Shown here: one piece after another, positions 42,151-52,940 of the stretch | How positions within the stretch are numbered: the stretch's first letter is position 1 | Layout: the number at the start of each line of letters is the position of its first letter | DNA from: JBEDUK01 sp040414485 | GTDB taxonomy: Bacteria; Actinomycetota; UBA4738 | Length of the DNA: 64,000 nt | NCBI GenBank assembly: GCA_040414485.1 | Contig: JBEDUK010000010.1 | Coordinates: 54,798-118,797, forward strand | Direction of reading: 5' to 3' | Position numbers and translations under genes: made by a program | The notes under the pieces: generated by a model | The model's database searches: none | Told to the model about the DNA's origin: nothing | Seen by the model: the letters and a program-made list of their open reading frames with translations, nothing else

Positions 42151-42166
42151 TCATCGTCCCCTCATC
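42151..42166 (+). promoter_or_regulatory. OmpR-type direct repeat upstream of the two-component operon
   Basis: TCATC at 42151-42155 is repeated at 42162-42166, an 11-bp period (TCATC-N6-TCATC). OmpR/PhoB-class regulators bind head-to-tail repeats of this period. The same arrangement occurs at 44333-44348 before the gene downstream of the operon. It lies about 50 bases before the response regulator start. Confidence 0.5.
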
Positions 42167-42213
42167 TGCAGGCGCCTAGGATTCGATCCTTCCGGCGACT
42201 GGGGCGATCCGAC

Positions 42214-42915
42214 GTGCGCGTGCTGGTGATCGAGGACCACGCCCGTATGGCCGAACTGATCGAGCGCGGCCTTCGGCGCGAGACGTACGCGGTCGACGTG
42301 GCCCGAACGGGACACGCGGGCATCCGGCTCGCCACGGCGAACGACTACGACGCCGTCGTTCTCGATCTCATGCTGCCGGACGTCGACGGGTTCGAGGCGC
42401 TCAGACGGATCCGTTCGAAGAACCGCTGGGAGCCGGTCCTGATCCTCACCGCGAGAGACGCCGTCGACGATCGCGTCCGCGGGCTGGACGCGGGCGCCGA
42501 CGACTACCTGACCAAACCGTTCGCGTTCGCCGAACTGCTGGCGCGGATCAGGGCGCTCGTCCGGAGGGAAGCGGCGCCGCGCCCCGCTGTCCTGCGAGTC
42601 GGCAGCCTTGCGCTCGATCCGGCCTCACACGAGGTCTTCCGTGGCGACGCACCGATCGAGCTCAGCCCGAGGGAGTTCGCGCTCCTGCACCTGTTCATGC
42701 GGCGGCCCGGGGTGGCGCTTCCGCGAGAGCTCCTGATCGAGCACGCGTGGGACATGGGCTATCAGGGCGGATCGAACATCGTCGACGTCTACGTCCGGTA
42801 TCTGCGTGAGAAGATCGACCGGCCGTTCGGGTGCCGGTCGCTCGAGACCGTCCGGGGCGTCGGCTACCGCCTACGTCCCGACCGCGCGACGAGCCATGCG
42901 CCGGATCCCCATTAG
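42214..42915 (+). CDS. OmpR/PhoB family response regulator
   Basis: 233 residues: receiver domain with phosphoacceptor Asp51 (VVLDLMLPDVDG) and conserved Lys (DDYLTKPFAF), and a winged-helix DNA-binding domain (about 125-225: IELSPREFALLHLFMRRPGVALPRELLIEHAW, IVDVYVRYLREKI, ETVRGVGYRL). It overlaps the kinase gene by 20 bases, so they are one operon. The direct repeat just upstream suggests autoregulation. Confidence 0.93.
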   Translation: MRVLVIEDHARMAELIERGLRRETYAVDVARTGHAGIRLATANDYDAVVLDLMLPDVDGFEALRRIRSKNRWEPVLILTARDAVDDRVRGLDAGADDYLTKPFAFAELLARIRALVRREAAPRPAVLRVGSLALDPASHEVFRGDAPIELSPREFALLHLFMRRPGVALPRELLIEHAWDMGYQGGSNIVDVYVRYLREKIDRPFGCRSLETVRGVGYRLRPDRATSHAPDPH

Positions 42916-44305
42916 GCTCCGGCTCACCCTGACCTTCGCCGCGGTCACGGCGGCGATCCTGTTCGTGCTGGCCGTCGTGCTGCATGCCGTGTTCGAGGCC
43001 GACCTGACCAGGACCGTCGACATGGAGCTTCGATCGCGCGCGCAGGTCATCAGCGCCGCGATCGAACGGCGGGACGCCGGCGTGATGCTTGCCGGCGGCA
43101 ACCTCATCGACCCCGACGAGGCGTTCGCCCAGGTCCTCTCCGCGCGAGGCGAGATCATCGAGTCGACCTCCGGCGTCGCGGGTGGTCCGATGCTCGCGGC
43201 CGCCCAGCTGCCACCTGCGGGCGGCCGTCCGGTCTCGTTGACCGCGCGGGTGACGGGGGTCGACGACGCCGTCCGGCTCCTCGCCGTTCCGTTGACGCGG
43301 GGTCGAACCGGGGCCGTCGTGGTGGTCGGATCCACCCTGGGCGACCGGAACGAGGCGCTCGCCCGGCTCTGGATCCTGCTCGGCGTCTTCGGCACCGCCG
43401 CGCTGGCGATCGTGACGGCCGGCGGGTGGTGGCTCGTCGGATCGGCGCTCCGACCCGTGGAACGGATGCGCGCCGAGGCCGGCGCGATCTCCGAGGACGA
43501 CCTCGATCGGCGCATCCAGGTCCCCCCGGCCGGCGACGAGCTGTCCCGGCTCGCGACCACCCTCAACGCGCTGCTCGCCCGGCTCGAGGACGCGTTCCGG
43601 AGAAAGGGCGAGTTCCTCGATCGCGCGAGCCACGAGCTGCGCACGCCGCTGTCGGTGCTGAAGATGGAGCTCGATCTGGCCGCGCACGACGGCGCCGACC
43701 GGGGCGAGCTGGTCACGGCGATCAGGAACGCGTCCGCCGAGGCGGACCGGCTCGCCCTGCTGGCCGACGATCTCCTCGTCCTCGCGCGGCTCCGCGACGG
43801 CAGGCTCCCCGTTCGGCGCACGATGGTCGACGTGGAGGACCTGGTCCGGCGGGTCTGCGACGCGCACACGGCTCGGGCGGCCGCCGCGGGATCCCGGCTC
43901 ACCTGGTCCGCTCAGCCGTCGGTCGCGGACCTCGACCCCTCACGGGTGCGCCAGGCGGTGGAGGACCTGCTCGACAACGCGATCGAACATGCCGGAGGCG
44001 GTCCGATCGAGGTCAAGGCCGAGGCGGAGAGGGACCGGATCCGGATCGCCGTTCGGGATCACGGCCCGGGATTCGCTCCGAACATCACGGCCGGCGGAGC
44101 TCTCCGTCCGGCTGGCTCGGGACCCGACGGCCACGCGGGTCTGGGGCTCGCCATCGCCCGCGCCATCGCGGAGGCGCACGGCGGCGCGCTCGAGCTCGCC
44201 AACGAACCGGGCGGCGGCGCGCGCGCGACGCTCGTCTTCGGCATCGACGGCGCGAGCAGGCTCGAGGACGGATCGCCGGCTCCCGCATCGCCCGGCCCGG
44301 CCTGA
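42896..44305 (+). CDS. Sensor histidine kinase
   Basis: 469 residues: TM1 (about 12-32), extracytoplasmic sensor (33-155), TM2 (about 158-183), HAMP (about 180-235), HisKA with His246 (DRASHELRTPLSVLKMELDL), and HATPase (EDLLDNAIEHA, DHGPGFAP, GHAGLGLAIARAIAEAHGG). Cognate to the overlapping OmpR-type regulator. ATG 42896; the longer open frame is inside the regulator gene. Confidence 0.92.
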   Translation: MRRIPIRLRLTLTFAAVTAAILFVLAVVLHAVFEADLTRTVDMELRSRAQVISAAIERRDAGVMLAGGNLIDPDEAFAQVLSARGEIIESTSGVAGGPMLAAAQLPPAGGRPVSLTARVTGVDDAVRLLAVPLTRGRTGAVVVVGSTLGDRNEALARLWILLGVFGTAALAIVTAGGWWLVGSALRPVERMRAEAGAISEDDLDRRIQVPPAGDELSRLATTLNALLARLEDAFRRKGEFLDRASHELRTPLSVLKMELDLAAHDGADRGELVTAIRNASAEADRLALLADDLLVLARLRDGRLPVRRTMVDVEDLVRRVCDAHTARAAAAGSRLTWSAQPSVADLDPSRVRQAVEDLLDNAIEHAGGGPIEVKAEAERDRIRIAVRDHGPGFAPNITAGGALRPAGSGPDGHAGLGLAIARAIAEAHGGALELANEPGGGARATLVFGIDGASRLEDGSPAPASPGPA

Positions 44306-44332
44306 CGGGGTTCGACTCATTTCGCGCCGGCC

Positions 44333-44348
44333 TCATCGATCCCTCATC
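44333..44348 (+). promoter_or_regulatory. OmpR-type direct repeat upstream of the secreted-protein gene
   Basis: TCATC at 44333-44337 and again at 44344-44348, the same 11-bp spacing and similar spacer (GATCCC against GTCCCC) as at 42151-42166. Lies 55 bases before the gene at 44403, and so marks it as a probable target of the adjacent two-component system. Confidence 0.5.
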
Positions 44349-44402
44349 GCGGGTGCCGACCATCGACAGACACGTCCCTGGAGGCGACGAGAGGAGGAGG
44401 AC

Positions 44403-45140
44403 ATGCGAAGAGGATGTGGTTCGGCGGCGGCGGTGATCCGCCTCACGGCCTGCACGGCGGCGTTCGCGTTCGCGACGACGCTCGCGGGAAGCGTGCCGTG
44501 GGCCTCCGCCAACACGACGACTGCGGCGCCTGCGAGCTTCCCGTCGAGGCCGCGGGTGGACAACCCGCTGTTCCCCCTTGACCCGGGCACCGGGTACATC
44601 TACGACGGAACGACCGGGAGGCGGCCGGAGCACGAGGTCGCGACGGTGCTCGGCACGACGAAGGTGATCGACGGGATCACGTGCATCCCGGTCCGGGACT
44701 CGAACTGGGTGGCGGGCAGGCTCGTCGAACGCACCATCGACTGGTACGCCCAGGACTACGGCGGCACCGTCTGGTACATGGGCGAGTTCGCCACCCAGTA
44801 CAAGAACGGCGAGCCGGTGGGGCACGAGGGGTCGTGGAAGGCCGGCAGCAACGGGGCCAAGGCCGGGATCATCATGGAGGCCGCGCCGCGCGTGGGTGAC
44901 ACCTACCACCAGGAGGACTACCCGCGGCACGCCGAGGACATGGGCAAGGTGCTCGATACGGCGGCCTCCGTGGAGACGCCCTTCGGCACCTGGATCAACC
45001 AGGTCCTGATGACGAAGGACTACTCGCTCATCGAATCCGGCATCGAGCACAAGTTCTATGTCCCGGGGTTCGGACTGGTGAAGTCCGCGGACGTCAAGGG
45101 CGGCGCCGAGGTCATGGAACTGACCGGCATCACGCACTGA
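44403..45140 (+). CDS. Secreted protein of unknown function, probable two-component target
   Basis: 245 residues. Signal peptide (1-36, ending VPWASA) followed by a mature domain beginning RPRVDNPLFPLDPGTGYIYDGTTG, with DWYAQDYGGTVWYMGE and a GIEHKFYVPGFGLVKSADVKGG ending. I do not recognise a named family; the Gly/Tyr-rich beta-strand pattern suggests a small soluble extracellular domain. ATG 44403 with a strong GAGGAGGA site. Located directly after the kinase gene, with its own direct repeat. Confidence 0.75.
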   Translation: MRRGCGSAAAVIRLTACTAAFAFATTLAGSVPWASANTTTAAPASFPSRPRVDNPLFPLDPGTGYIYDGTTGRRPEHEVATVLGTTKVIDGITCIPVRDSNWVAGRLVERTIDWYAQDYGGTVWYMGEFATQYKNGEPVGHEGSWKAGSNGAKAGIIMEAAPRVGDTYHQEDYPRHAEDMGKVLDTAASVETPFGTWINQVLMTKDYSLIESGIEHKFYVPGFGLVKSADVKGGAEVMELTGITH

Positions 45141-45154
45141 CCGGAGCCTCGGGT

Positions 45155-46315
45155 CTAGAAGACGGCGCCCTCCGGCACCAGGTCGCCTTCGTCGAAGCGT
45201 GAAGGCCGGAGCGGGCGGAGGTCGAACGAATCGCACTTGCCGTCGACGGTCAGTTCGGCCACCGCCTGTCCGGCCGCCGGCGCGTGCATGATGCCGTGGC
45301 CCCCGAAGCCCACGCATTGAAGGAATCGCGGTTCCCCCGGAGACGGCCCGATGATCGCGTGGTGGTCGGGCGTCTCGGGGTACAGGCCCGCCCAGCACCG
45401 AGAGGGATCGACGCGAAGATCCGCCAGGGACGGGAACCGGTCGACGATCCGCTCGGCCAGTTCCGGGAGGAACGCCGGATCGACGGTCGTCTCCCGCGAC
45501 GGCGGGTCGCCAGGGTTCGAGTAGGCGACCACGAATCCGCTCCGGCCGTCCCGCCGAACGAGGACGCCGGTGTCGAGATCGACGCACATCGGGATCTCGG
45601 CCTCGCCGGGAGAGGGGAAGAACGCCAGGTTCCGCCGGACGGGCTCGACCGGCACGTCGACGCCCCGCATCGCTCCGACCGATCGCGCGTCGGCGCCGGC
45701 GGCGTTCACCACCCAGTCGGCGCGCACGGGGCCGCCGCTGGTCCTGATCGCGAACCTGCCCCCCGCCACATCGATGCCGAGCACGGAGGTCCCGGTCATG
45801 ATCCGGACGCCCCTACGGCGCGCCTCACCCGCCAGCACCCCCACCACGCCGTGGGGGTCGATCAGACCGTCGCGCGCATGGAACGTCCCCCCGAGCAGCC
45901 CTTCGGCGCGCAGGAACGGCGCCCGCGCGGCGACCCCCGCGCCCGAGAGCCATTCCGTGGCGACGCCCATCGATCGCTGCAGGTCGAACGCCTCCCGAAG
46001 GGCCTCGAGCCGACGCGCGTCCCCGGTGAAAAGCAGGTAGCCGACCTGTCGAAAGCCGAGGATGTCGCCGTGATCGGCCCGGAGCCGTTCGAACACCTCG
46101 ATCGAGAACAGCGAGAACGCGACGTTCGCCGGGGTCGTGAACTGCGCGCGGACGCCCCCGTTCGCCCTTGCGGACGAGCCGTGGCCGACCGCGGGCAGCC
46201 GCTCCAGCACGACGACCCGCCCGGCGCCGAGCCGCGCGGCCGCCTCCGCCACCGAACAGCCGATCGCCCCGCCGCCGACGATGGCGACGTCGGCGTCGGC
46301 TATGGGACCGGGCAC
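45155..46315 (-). CDS. FAD-dependent amine oxidase/dehydrogenase (DAO superfamily)
   Basis: 386 residues, a single-subunit flavoprotein like sarcosine oxidase beta or glycine oxidase. FAD motif DVAIVGGGAIGCSVAEAAARLG (8-29); SSARANGGVRAQF follows the flavin-binding segment; C-terminal GFGGHGIMHAPAAGQAVAEL contacts the isoalloxazine. GTG 46315. It stands alone, unlike the soxAGB complex at the window start. Likely oxidises a secondary amine or D-amino acid. Confidence 0.85.
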   Translation of the reverse strand: MPGPIADADVAIVGGGAIGCSVAEAAARLGAGRVVVLERLPAVGHGSSARANGGVRAQFTTPANVAFSLFSIEVFERLRADHGDILGFRQVGYLLFTGDARRLEALREAFDLQRSMGVATEWLSGAGVAARAPFLRAEGLLGGTFHARDGLIDPHGVVGVLAGEARRRGVRIMTGTSVLGIDVAGGRFAIRTSGGPVRADWVVNAAGADARSVGAMRGVDVPVEPVRRNLAFFPSPGEAEIPMCVDLDTGVLVRRDGRSGFVVAYSNPGDPPSRETTVDPAFLPELAERIVDRFPSLADLRVDPSRCWAGLYPETPDHHAIIGPSPGEPRFLQCVGFGGHGIMHAPAAGQAVAELTVDGKCDSFDLRPLRPSRFDEGDLVPEGAVF

Positions 46316-46443
46316 GCCGGCAACGTGAGCGGTTCGATCCGCCCGTCACTGGAGTTCGCCATCCCGGCTGCCGACCGTATCAGAGGGCGTAGTCTCGGAA
46401 CGAAACCGATCCCGAGTTCGAGCCGACCCGAGAAGGATCGACC

Positions 46444-49140
<2,697 letters not shown>

Positions 49141-49143
49141 GCC

Positions 49144-49950
49144 TCAGAACAGCGCGGCGGCGAGCTTCCTTCGGTATTCCTGCGTGAGCGAGTCCTGGTC
49201 GCCCAGGATCGCGAACAGCTTCAGCATGGCCTCGCGCGCGGCGTCCCGGTTCTCGCCGCCCGCCATGACGATCTTCAGGAAGCGCTCCAGGGCCGGGGCG
49301 AACCGTCCCTCCGCCGCGTCCCGCATGGGCTGGGCGAGCTCGGGATCGGCCGGCACGTTGCCGCCCCAATCGGAGATGTCGATCGCGGCGAGCAGGCGTT
49401 CGGCGTCCGGGTTCGGCCGAAGCGGCGCCAGCAGGGTCCGCGCGGTCTCCAGGTCGCCCCGTTGAGCCGCGAGCCGTGCCAGGCCGAGCTGCGCCCGAAG
49501 GTTCTTCGGATCCATCTCGAACGCCTTGTTGAACTGGCGCTCGGCCTCGTCGAACTGCCCCTGCATCTCCGCCATCTCGCCCTCGGCGGCGACGAGGTCC
49601 GCCTCGGTAGGAACGACGGCGTCGATGAACTGCCGGATGGCCGACTCGGGGATGGCGCCCACGAACTCCTCGATCAGGCGGGCGTTCCGGAACGCCTTCA
49701 CGGCCGGGATGCTCTGGATGCCGAACATCCCGGCGGTGGTCTGGTTCGCATCCACGTCGAGCTTCGCAAGGAGGAACGCGCCCTGCTGCTCGTTCGCCAG
49801 CCGCTCCAGGACCGGGCCGATCGTCTTGCACGGCCCGCACCAGTCGGCCCAGAAATCGACGATCACCGGCCGTCGCGTGGACTCCTCCAGGACCGCGGTG
49901 CCGAAGGTCTGGTCGGTGACGTCGATGACGAACGGGCTCACGGTTGCCAT
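49144..49950 (-). CDS. Thioredoxin-TPR protein (CnoX/YbbN-like)
   Basis: 268 residues: a thioredoxin domain (1-115) with the CGPC motif (Cys38, Cys41), then TPR-like helices (about 118-265: EGEMAEMQGQFDEAERQFNKAFEMDPKNLRAQLGLARLAAQRGDLETAR). The YbbN/CnoX family are holdases that protect proteins from oxidative aggregation. Here the CGPC pair is intact, so redox activity is possible. ATG 49950; the upstream extension is not family-like. Convergent with aceE. Confidence 0.88.
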   Translation of the reverse strand: MATVSPFVIDVTDQTFGTAVLEESTRRPVIVDFWADWCGPCKTIGPVLERLANEQQGAFLLAKLDVDANQTTAGMFGIQSIPAVKAFRNARLIEEFVGAIPESAIRQFIDAVVPTEADLVAAEGEMAEMQGQFDEAERQFNKAFEMDPKNLRAQLGLARLAAQRGDLETARTLLAPLRPNPDAERLLAAIDISDWGGNVPADPELAQPMRDAAEGRFAPALERFLKIVMAGGENRDAAREAMLKLFAILGDQDSLTQEYRRKLAAALF

Positions 49951-50168
49951 GTCGGGTGCAAGCCTACGGGAGCGCGGCGCGAACGACGGCATCCACCGAC
50001 GGGGCAGGCGCCCAGGCTGGCCCGAACGGGGCCGGTGTAGGATGTCGATCGGATGCCTCCAGGCCGCGATCTGCGGCCGGGGGACGTCCTTCTTCGGGCT
50101 ACCAGCCAGTTTCGGCCTCGCGCGTCGCCAGGCGCGACCCGGGGTCCCGGTCCATTCGAGGGGGCAGC

Positions 50169-51200
50169 GTGGCCACAGAGACCACAGCGGCCGGCAGCAG
50201 GCACGAGGCGCTCGGGCTGAGCCGTGACGACCTGCTGTCGATGTATCGAACCATGGTCACGGCGCGCCTGTGCGACGAGGCGCAGTTCCGCCTGAACCGG
50301 CAGGGCAAGGCTGCGTTCGTGGTGCCCGTGTCCGGCCACGAGGGATGCCAGGTGGGCTCCGCATGGGCCTTTACCCGCGGGACCGACATCCTTCTCCCCT
50401 ACTACCGGGACATGGCGGTCTGCCTGGCCGTGGGCATGACGCCGAAGGAGATCTTCCTGGGGGTGTTCGGCAAGGCCGACGATCCCTCCAGCGGCGGCCG
50501 CCAGATGCCCGCGCACTGGGGTTCGCGCAGGCTGGGGATCATCACGGGATCCTCGCCGATCGCCACCCAGATCCCCCACGCCGCCGGCGCGGCCTACGCG
50601 GCGAAGTACCGGGGCGAGCGCGCCGTCGTGGGGTGCTGGTTCGGCGACGGTGCCACCAGCGAGGGCGACTGGCACGAGGGGCTGAACTTCTCCGGCATCC
50701 ACGGCCTGCCGGTCGTGTGGTTCTGCGAGAACAACAAATACGCGATCAGCGTGCCGCTGTCGAAGCAGATGGGCGTCGCGGACGTGGCCGAACGCGCGGG
50801 CGCATACGGATTCGAGGGTGTCATCGCGGACGGCAATGACGTGCTCGCCTGCTACGAGGCGGCCGCGGCCGCCGTGGAACGAGCGCGTTCCGGCGGAGGT
50901 CCGACGCTGGTCGAGTTCAAGACCTACCGGTACTTTCCTCACACCTCTGACGACGACGACCGGACGTACCGGTCGCGCGAGGAGGTCGAAGAGGCACGGG
51001 CGAACGACCCGATCACGCTGTTCGGCGCCTACCTCAAGGACCAGGACCTCATCGACGACGAAGGGATCGAGGGGACCCGCACCGAGCTCAAGGGGCGCGT
51101 CGACGCGGACGTGGATGCGGCCTGGGAGGCGCCCGACCCGGCCCCGGAGACCGCGTTCGACCATCTGTTCGCCGAGCGGGCGGACGGGGCGGAGGGCTGA
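50169..51200 (+). CDS. 2-oxoacid (pyruvate/branched-chain) dehydrogenase E1 alpha
   Basis: 343 residues. TPP-binding motif GDGATSEGDWHEGLNFSG...ENN at 159-190, and GRQMPAHWGSRRLGIITGSSP. The C-terminal region has TYRYFPHTSDDDDRTYRSREEVE, the part that contacts the beta subunit. GTG 50169 with GAGGGGG four bases upstream. The next gene is E1 beta, six bases on. Pyruvate versus branched-chain substrate cannot be told from sequence here. Confidence 0.92.
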   Translation: MATETTAAGSRHEALGLSRDDLLSMYRTMVTARLCDEAQFRLNRQGKAAFVVPVSGHEGCQVGSAWAFTRGTDILLPYYRDMAVCLAVGMTPKEIFLGVFGKADDPSSGGRQMPAHWGSRRLGIITGSSPIATQIPHAAGAAYAAKYRGERAVVGCWFGDGATSEGDWHEGLNFSGIHGLPVVWFCENNKYAISVPLSKQMGVADVAERAGAYGFEGVIADGNDVLACYEAAAAAVERARSGGGPTLVEFKTYRYFPHTSDDDDRTYRSREEVEEARANDPITLFGAYLKDQDLIDDEGIEGTRTELKGRVDADVDAAWEAPDPAPETAFDHLFAERADGAEG

Positions 51201-51205
51201 AGGCG

Positions 51206-52264
51206 ATGGCGACCGAGATCGAAGAGACCCCCGCGACGACCCCCGACGCCCCGGCGGAGACAGGAACCGACACGGCCGGGACCACGGAAAAGAACATCGT
51301 CCAGACCGTGCACGACACGCTCTGGGACGAGATGAAGGCTGACGACCGCGTGGTGGTTCTGGGCGAGGACGTCGGCGCCCGCGGCGGCGTCTTCCGTGCG
51401 ACCGCCGGCTTCCTGGAGGAGTTCGGCGACCAGCGCGTGATCGACACGCCCCTCGCCGAATCGGGGATCGTCGGCGTCGCCATCGGCATGGCGCTGCACG
51501 GCCTGCTGCCGGTCGCGGAGATCCAGTTCGCCGACTTCATCCACCCGGCGTTCGACCAGATCGTGAGCGAGGCCGCGCGCATCCGGTACCGGTCGAACGG
51601 CGACTTCGGCGTGCCGATGGTGATCCGCGCGCCCTACGGCGGCGGCGTGCACGGCGCGCTGTACCACTCGCAATCGATCGAGGCGTTCTACGGTCACGTG
51701 CCCGGGCTGAAGGTCGTCGTGCCGGCCACGCCCTACGACGTCAAGGGCATGCTTCGGGCGGCCATCCGCGACTCCGATCCCGTGCTGTTCCTCGAACACA
51801 AGAAGACGTACCGGCTGATCAAGGGCGAGGTCCCGGACGGGCCCTATGAGGTCCCGATCGGCACGGCGGACGTCAAGCGCGAGGGCACGGATCTGACCTG
51901 CGTGGCGTACGGCCTGATGCTGCACGTGGCGCTCGCCGCGGCCGAACGGCTGTCCGGCGACGGCGTGTCGGTCGAGGTGGTCGACGTTCGGACCATCGCG
52001 CCGCTCGACAAGGAGACGATCCTCGGCTCCGTCCGGAAGACCGGGAAGGCGTTCGTCCTGTACGAGGACAACCGGACGTACGGAGCGGGCGCGGAGATCT
52101 CGGCGACCATCGCCGAGGAGTGCATGTTCGACCTGGACGGGCCGGTCGTGCGGATGGGCGGGCCGGACATCCCGGCGATGCCCTTCGCCGGCTCGCTCGA
52201 GCACGTCTACATGCCCGATGAGGAACGCGTGTACGAGCGCCTGCGGGAGCTGGCCGAGTTCTGA
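51206..52264 (+). CDS. 2-oxoacid (pyruvate/branched-chain) dehydrogenase E1 beta
   Basis: 352 residues, beta half of the heterotetrameric E1. Motifs: VVVLGEDVGARGGVFRATAGF, DTPLAESGIVGVAIGMAL, FADFIHPAFDQIVSEAARIRYRSNG, APYGGGVHGALYHSQSIEAFYGHVPGLKVVVPATPYDVKGML, and VVDVRTIAPLDKETI. An N-terminal Ala/Thr/Pro-rich arm of about 28 residues precedes the family domain. Shares E2 and E3 with the cluster at 36443-39409 by inference. Confidence 0.94.
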   Translation: MATEIEETPATTPDAPAETGTDTAGTTEKNIVQTVHDTLWDEMKADDRVVVLGEDVGARGGVFRATAGFLEEFGDQRVIDTPLAESGIVGVAIGMALHGLLPVAEIQFADFIHPAFDQIVSEAARIRYRSNGDFGVPMVIRAPYGGGVHGALYHSQSIEAFYGHVPGLKVVVPATPYDVKGMLRAAIRDSDPVLFLEHKKTYRLIKGEVPDGPYEVPIGTADVKREGTDLTCVAYGLMLHVALAAAERLSGDGVSVEVVDVRTIAPLDKETILGSVRKTGKAFVLYEDNRTYGAGAEISATIAEECMFDLDGPVVRMGGPDIPAMPFAGSLEHVYMPDEERVYERLRELAEF

Positions 52265-52833
52265 ACGACGCCGGCGGACCTCCGGTCGCCATCAGGCCGT
52301 TCACGGCCGACGACGCCGCCGAATTGGCCGCGCTGCTCGGTGTGAACCGATCGTTCCTCGCCCCGTTCGAGCCTCTCCGAAACCCGGCGTTCTTCACCGT
52401 CGACGGCCAGCGTGACGCGCTGTTGCGGTCTGAGGCGGAGTTCGAGACGGGATCCGCGTACGCGTTCGCGGTGATCGAGACCGAGACCACGGTCGAGCCC
52501 GCCCCCATCGCCGGACTTGCGCACCTGTCGTCGATCCATCGGGGCGCGTGGCAGAGCGCGAACCTCGGCTACTGGATCAGCGAGGACCGGTGCCGCCGCG
52601 GGTACGCGACGGAGGCGGTCCGGCAGGCCATCGCCTTCGCGTTCGAGGTCGCCGAACTGCACCGCGTGCAGGCGGCGGTGATGCCCAGGAACGAGCCATC
52701 GCTGCGTGTCCTGGAAAAGAACTGCTTCAGGCGGGAAGGCTTGGCCGAACGCTACCTGCAGATCGCCGGCGCCTGGGAGGACCATGTGATCCTCGCGATC
52801 ACCGCCGACGAATGGCGCGTGTTTCACGAGTGA
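52261..52833 (+). CDS. GNAT (RimJ-type) N-acetyltransferase with apparent CTG start
   Basis: 190 residues. Fold landmarks: VAIRPFTADDAAELAALLG (first strand and helix), NLGYWISEDRCRRGYATEAVRQAIAFAFE (acetyl-CoA loop RRGYATE), and HRVQAAVMPRNEPSLRVLEKNCFRREG. The first strand is needed for the fold, but the first ordinary start codon (TTG 52324) lies after it. A TGA at 52219 blocks the frame upstream, and the only start-like codon before the strand is CTG 52261, overlapping the pdhB stop as CTGA. I take that as the start. Acetylates an N-terminus or small amine; substrate unknown. Confidence 0.75.
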   Translation: MNDAGGPPVAIRPFTADDAAELAALLGVNRSFLAPFEPLRNPAFFTVDGQRDALLRSEAEFETGSAYAFAVIETETTVEPAPIAGLAHLSSIHRGAWQSANLGYWISEDRCRRGYATEAVRQAIAFAFEVAELHRVQAAVMPRNEPSLRVLEKNCFRREGLAERYLQIAGAWEDHVILAITADEWRVFHE

Positions 52834-52867
52834 CCCCGGCGCTCGTGACCGAATGCGGGCGACCCGA

Positions 52868-52889
52868 GGGCCCGGCCGTTGCCGGGCCC
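52868..52889. terminator. Bidirectional terminator hairpin
   Basis: A perfect 9-bp stem (GGGCCCGGC with GCCGGGCCC) and a CGTT loop between the convergent GNAT and BNR genes. No T tract in either direction, as for other hairpins in this window. Confidence 0.7.
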
Positions 52890-52915
52890 CACCGATCGAC
52901 GCCGAGCCCGATCTC

Positions 52916-52939
52916 GGTCCCGGTTCCGGTTCCGGTTCC
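52916..52939. repeat. Four-copy GGTTCC hexamer array
   Basis: GGTCCC followed by three perfect GGTTCC units, ending one base before the stop codon of the BNR-repeat gene. A short tandem repeat in the 3' flank, prone to slippage; function, if any, unknown. Confidence 0.85.
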
Positions 52940-52940
52940 G

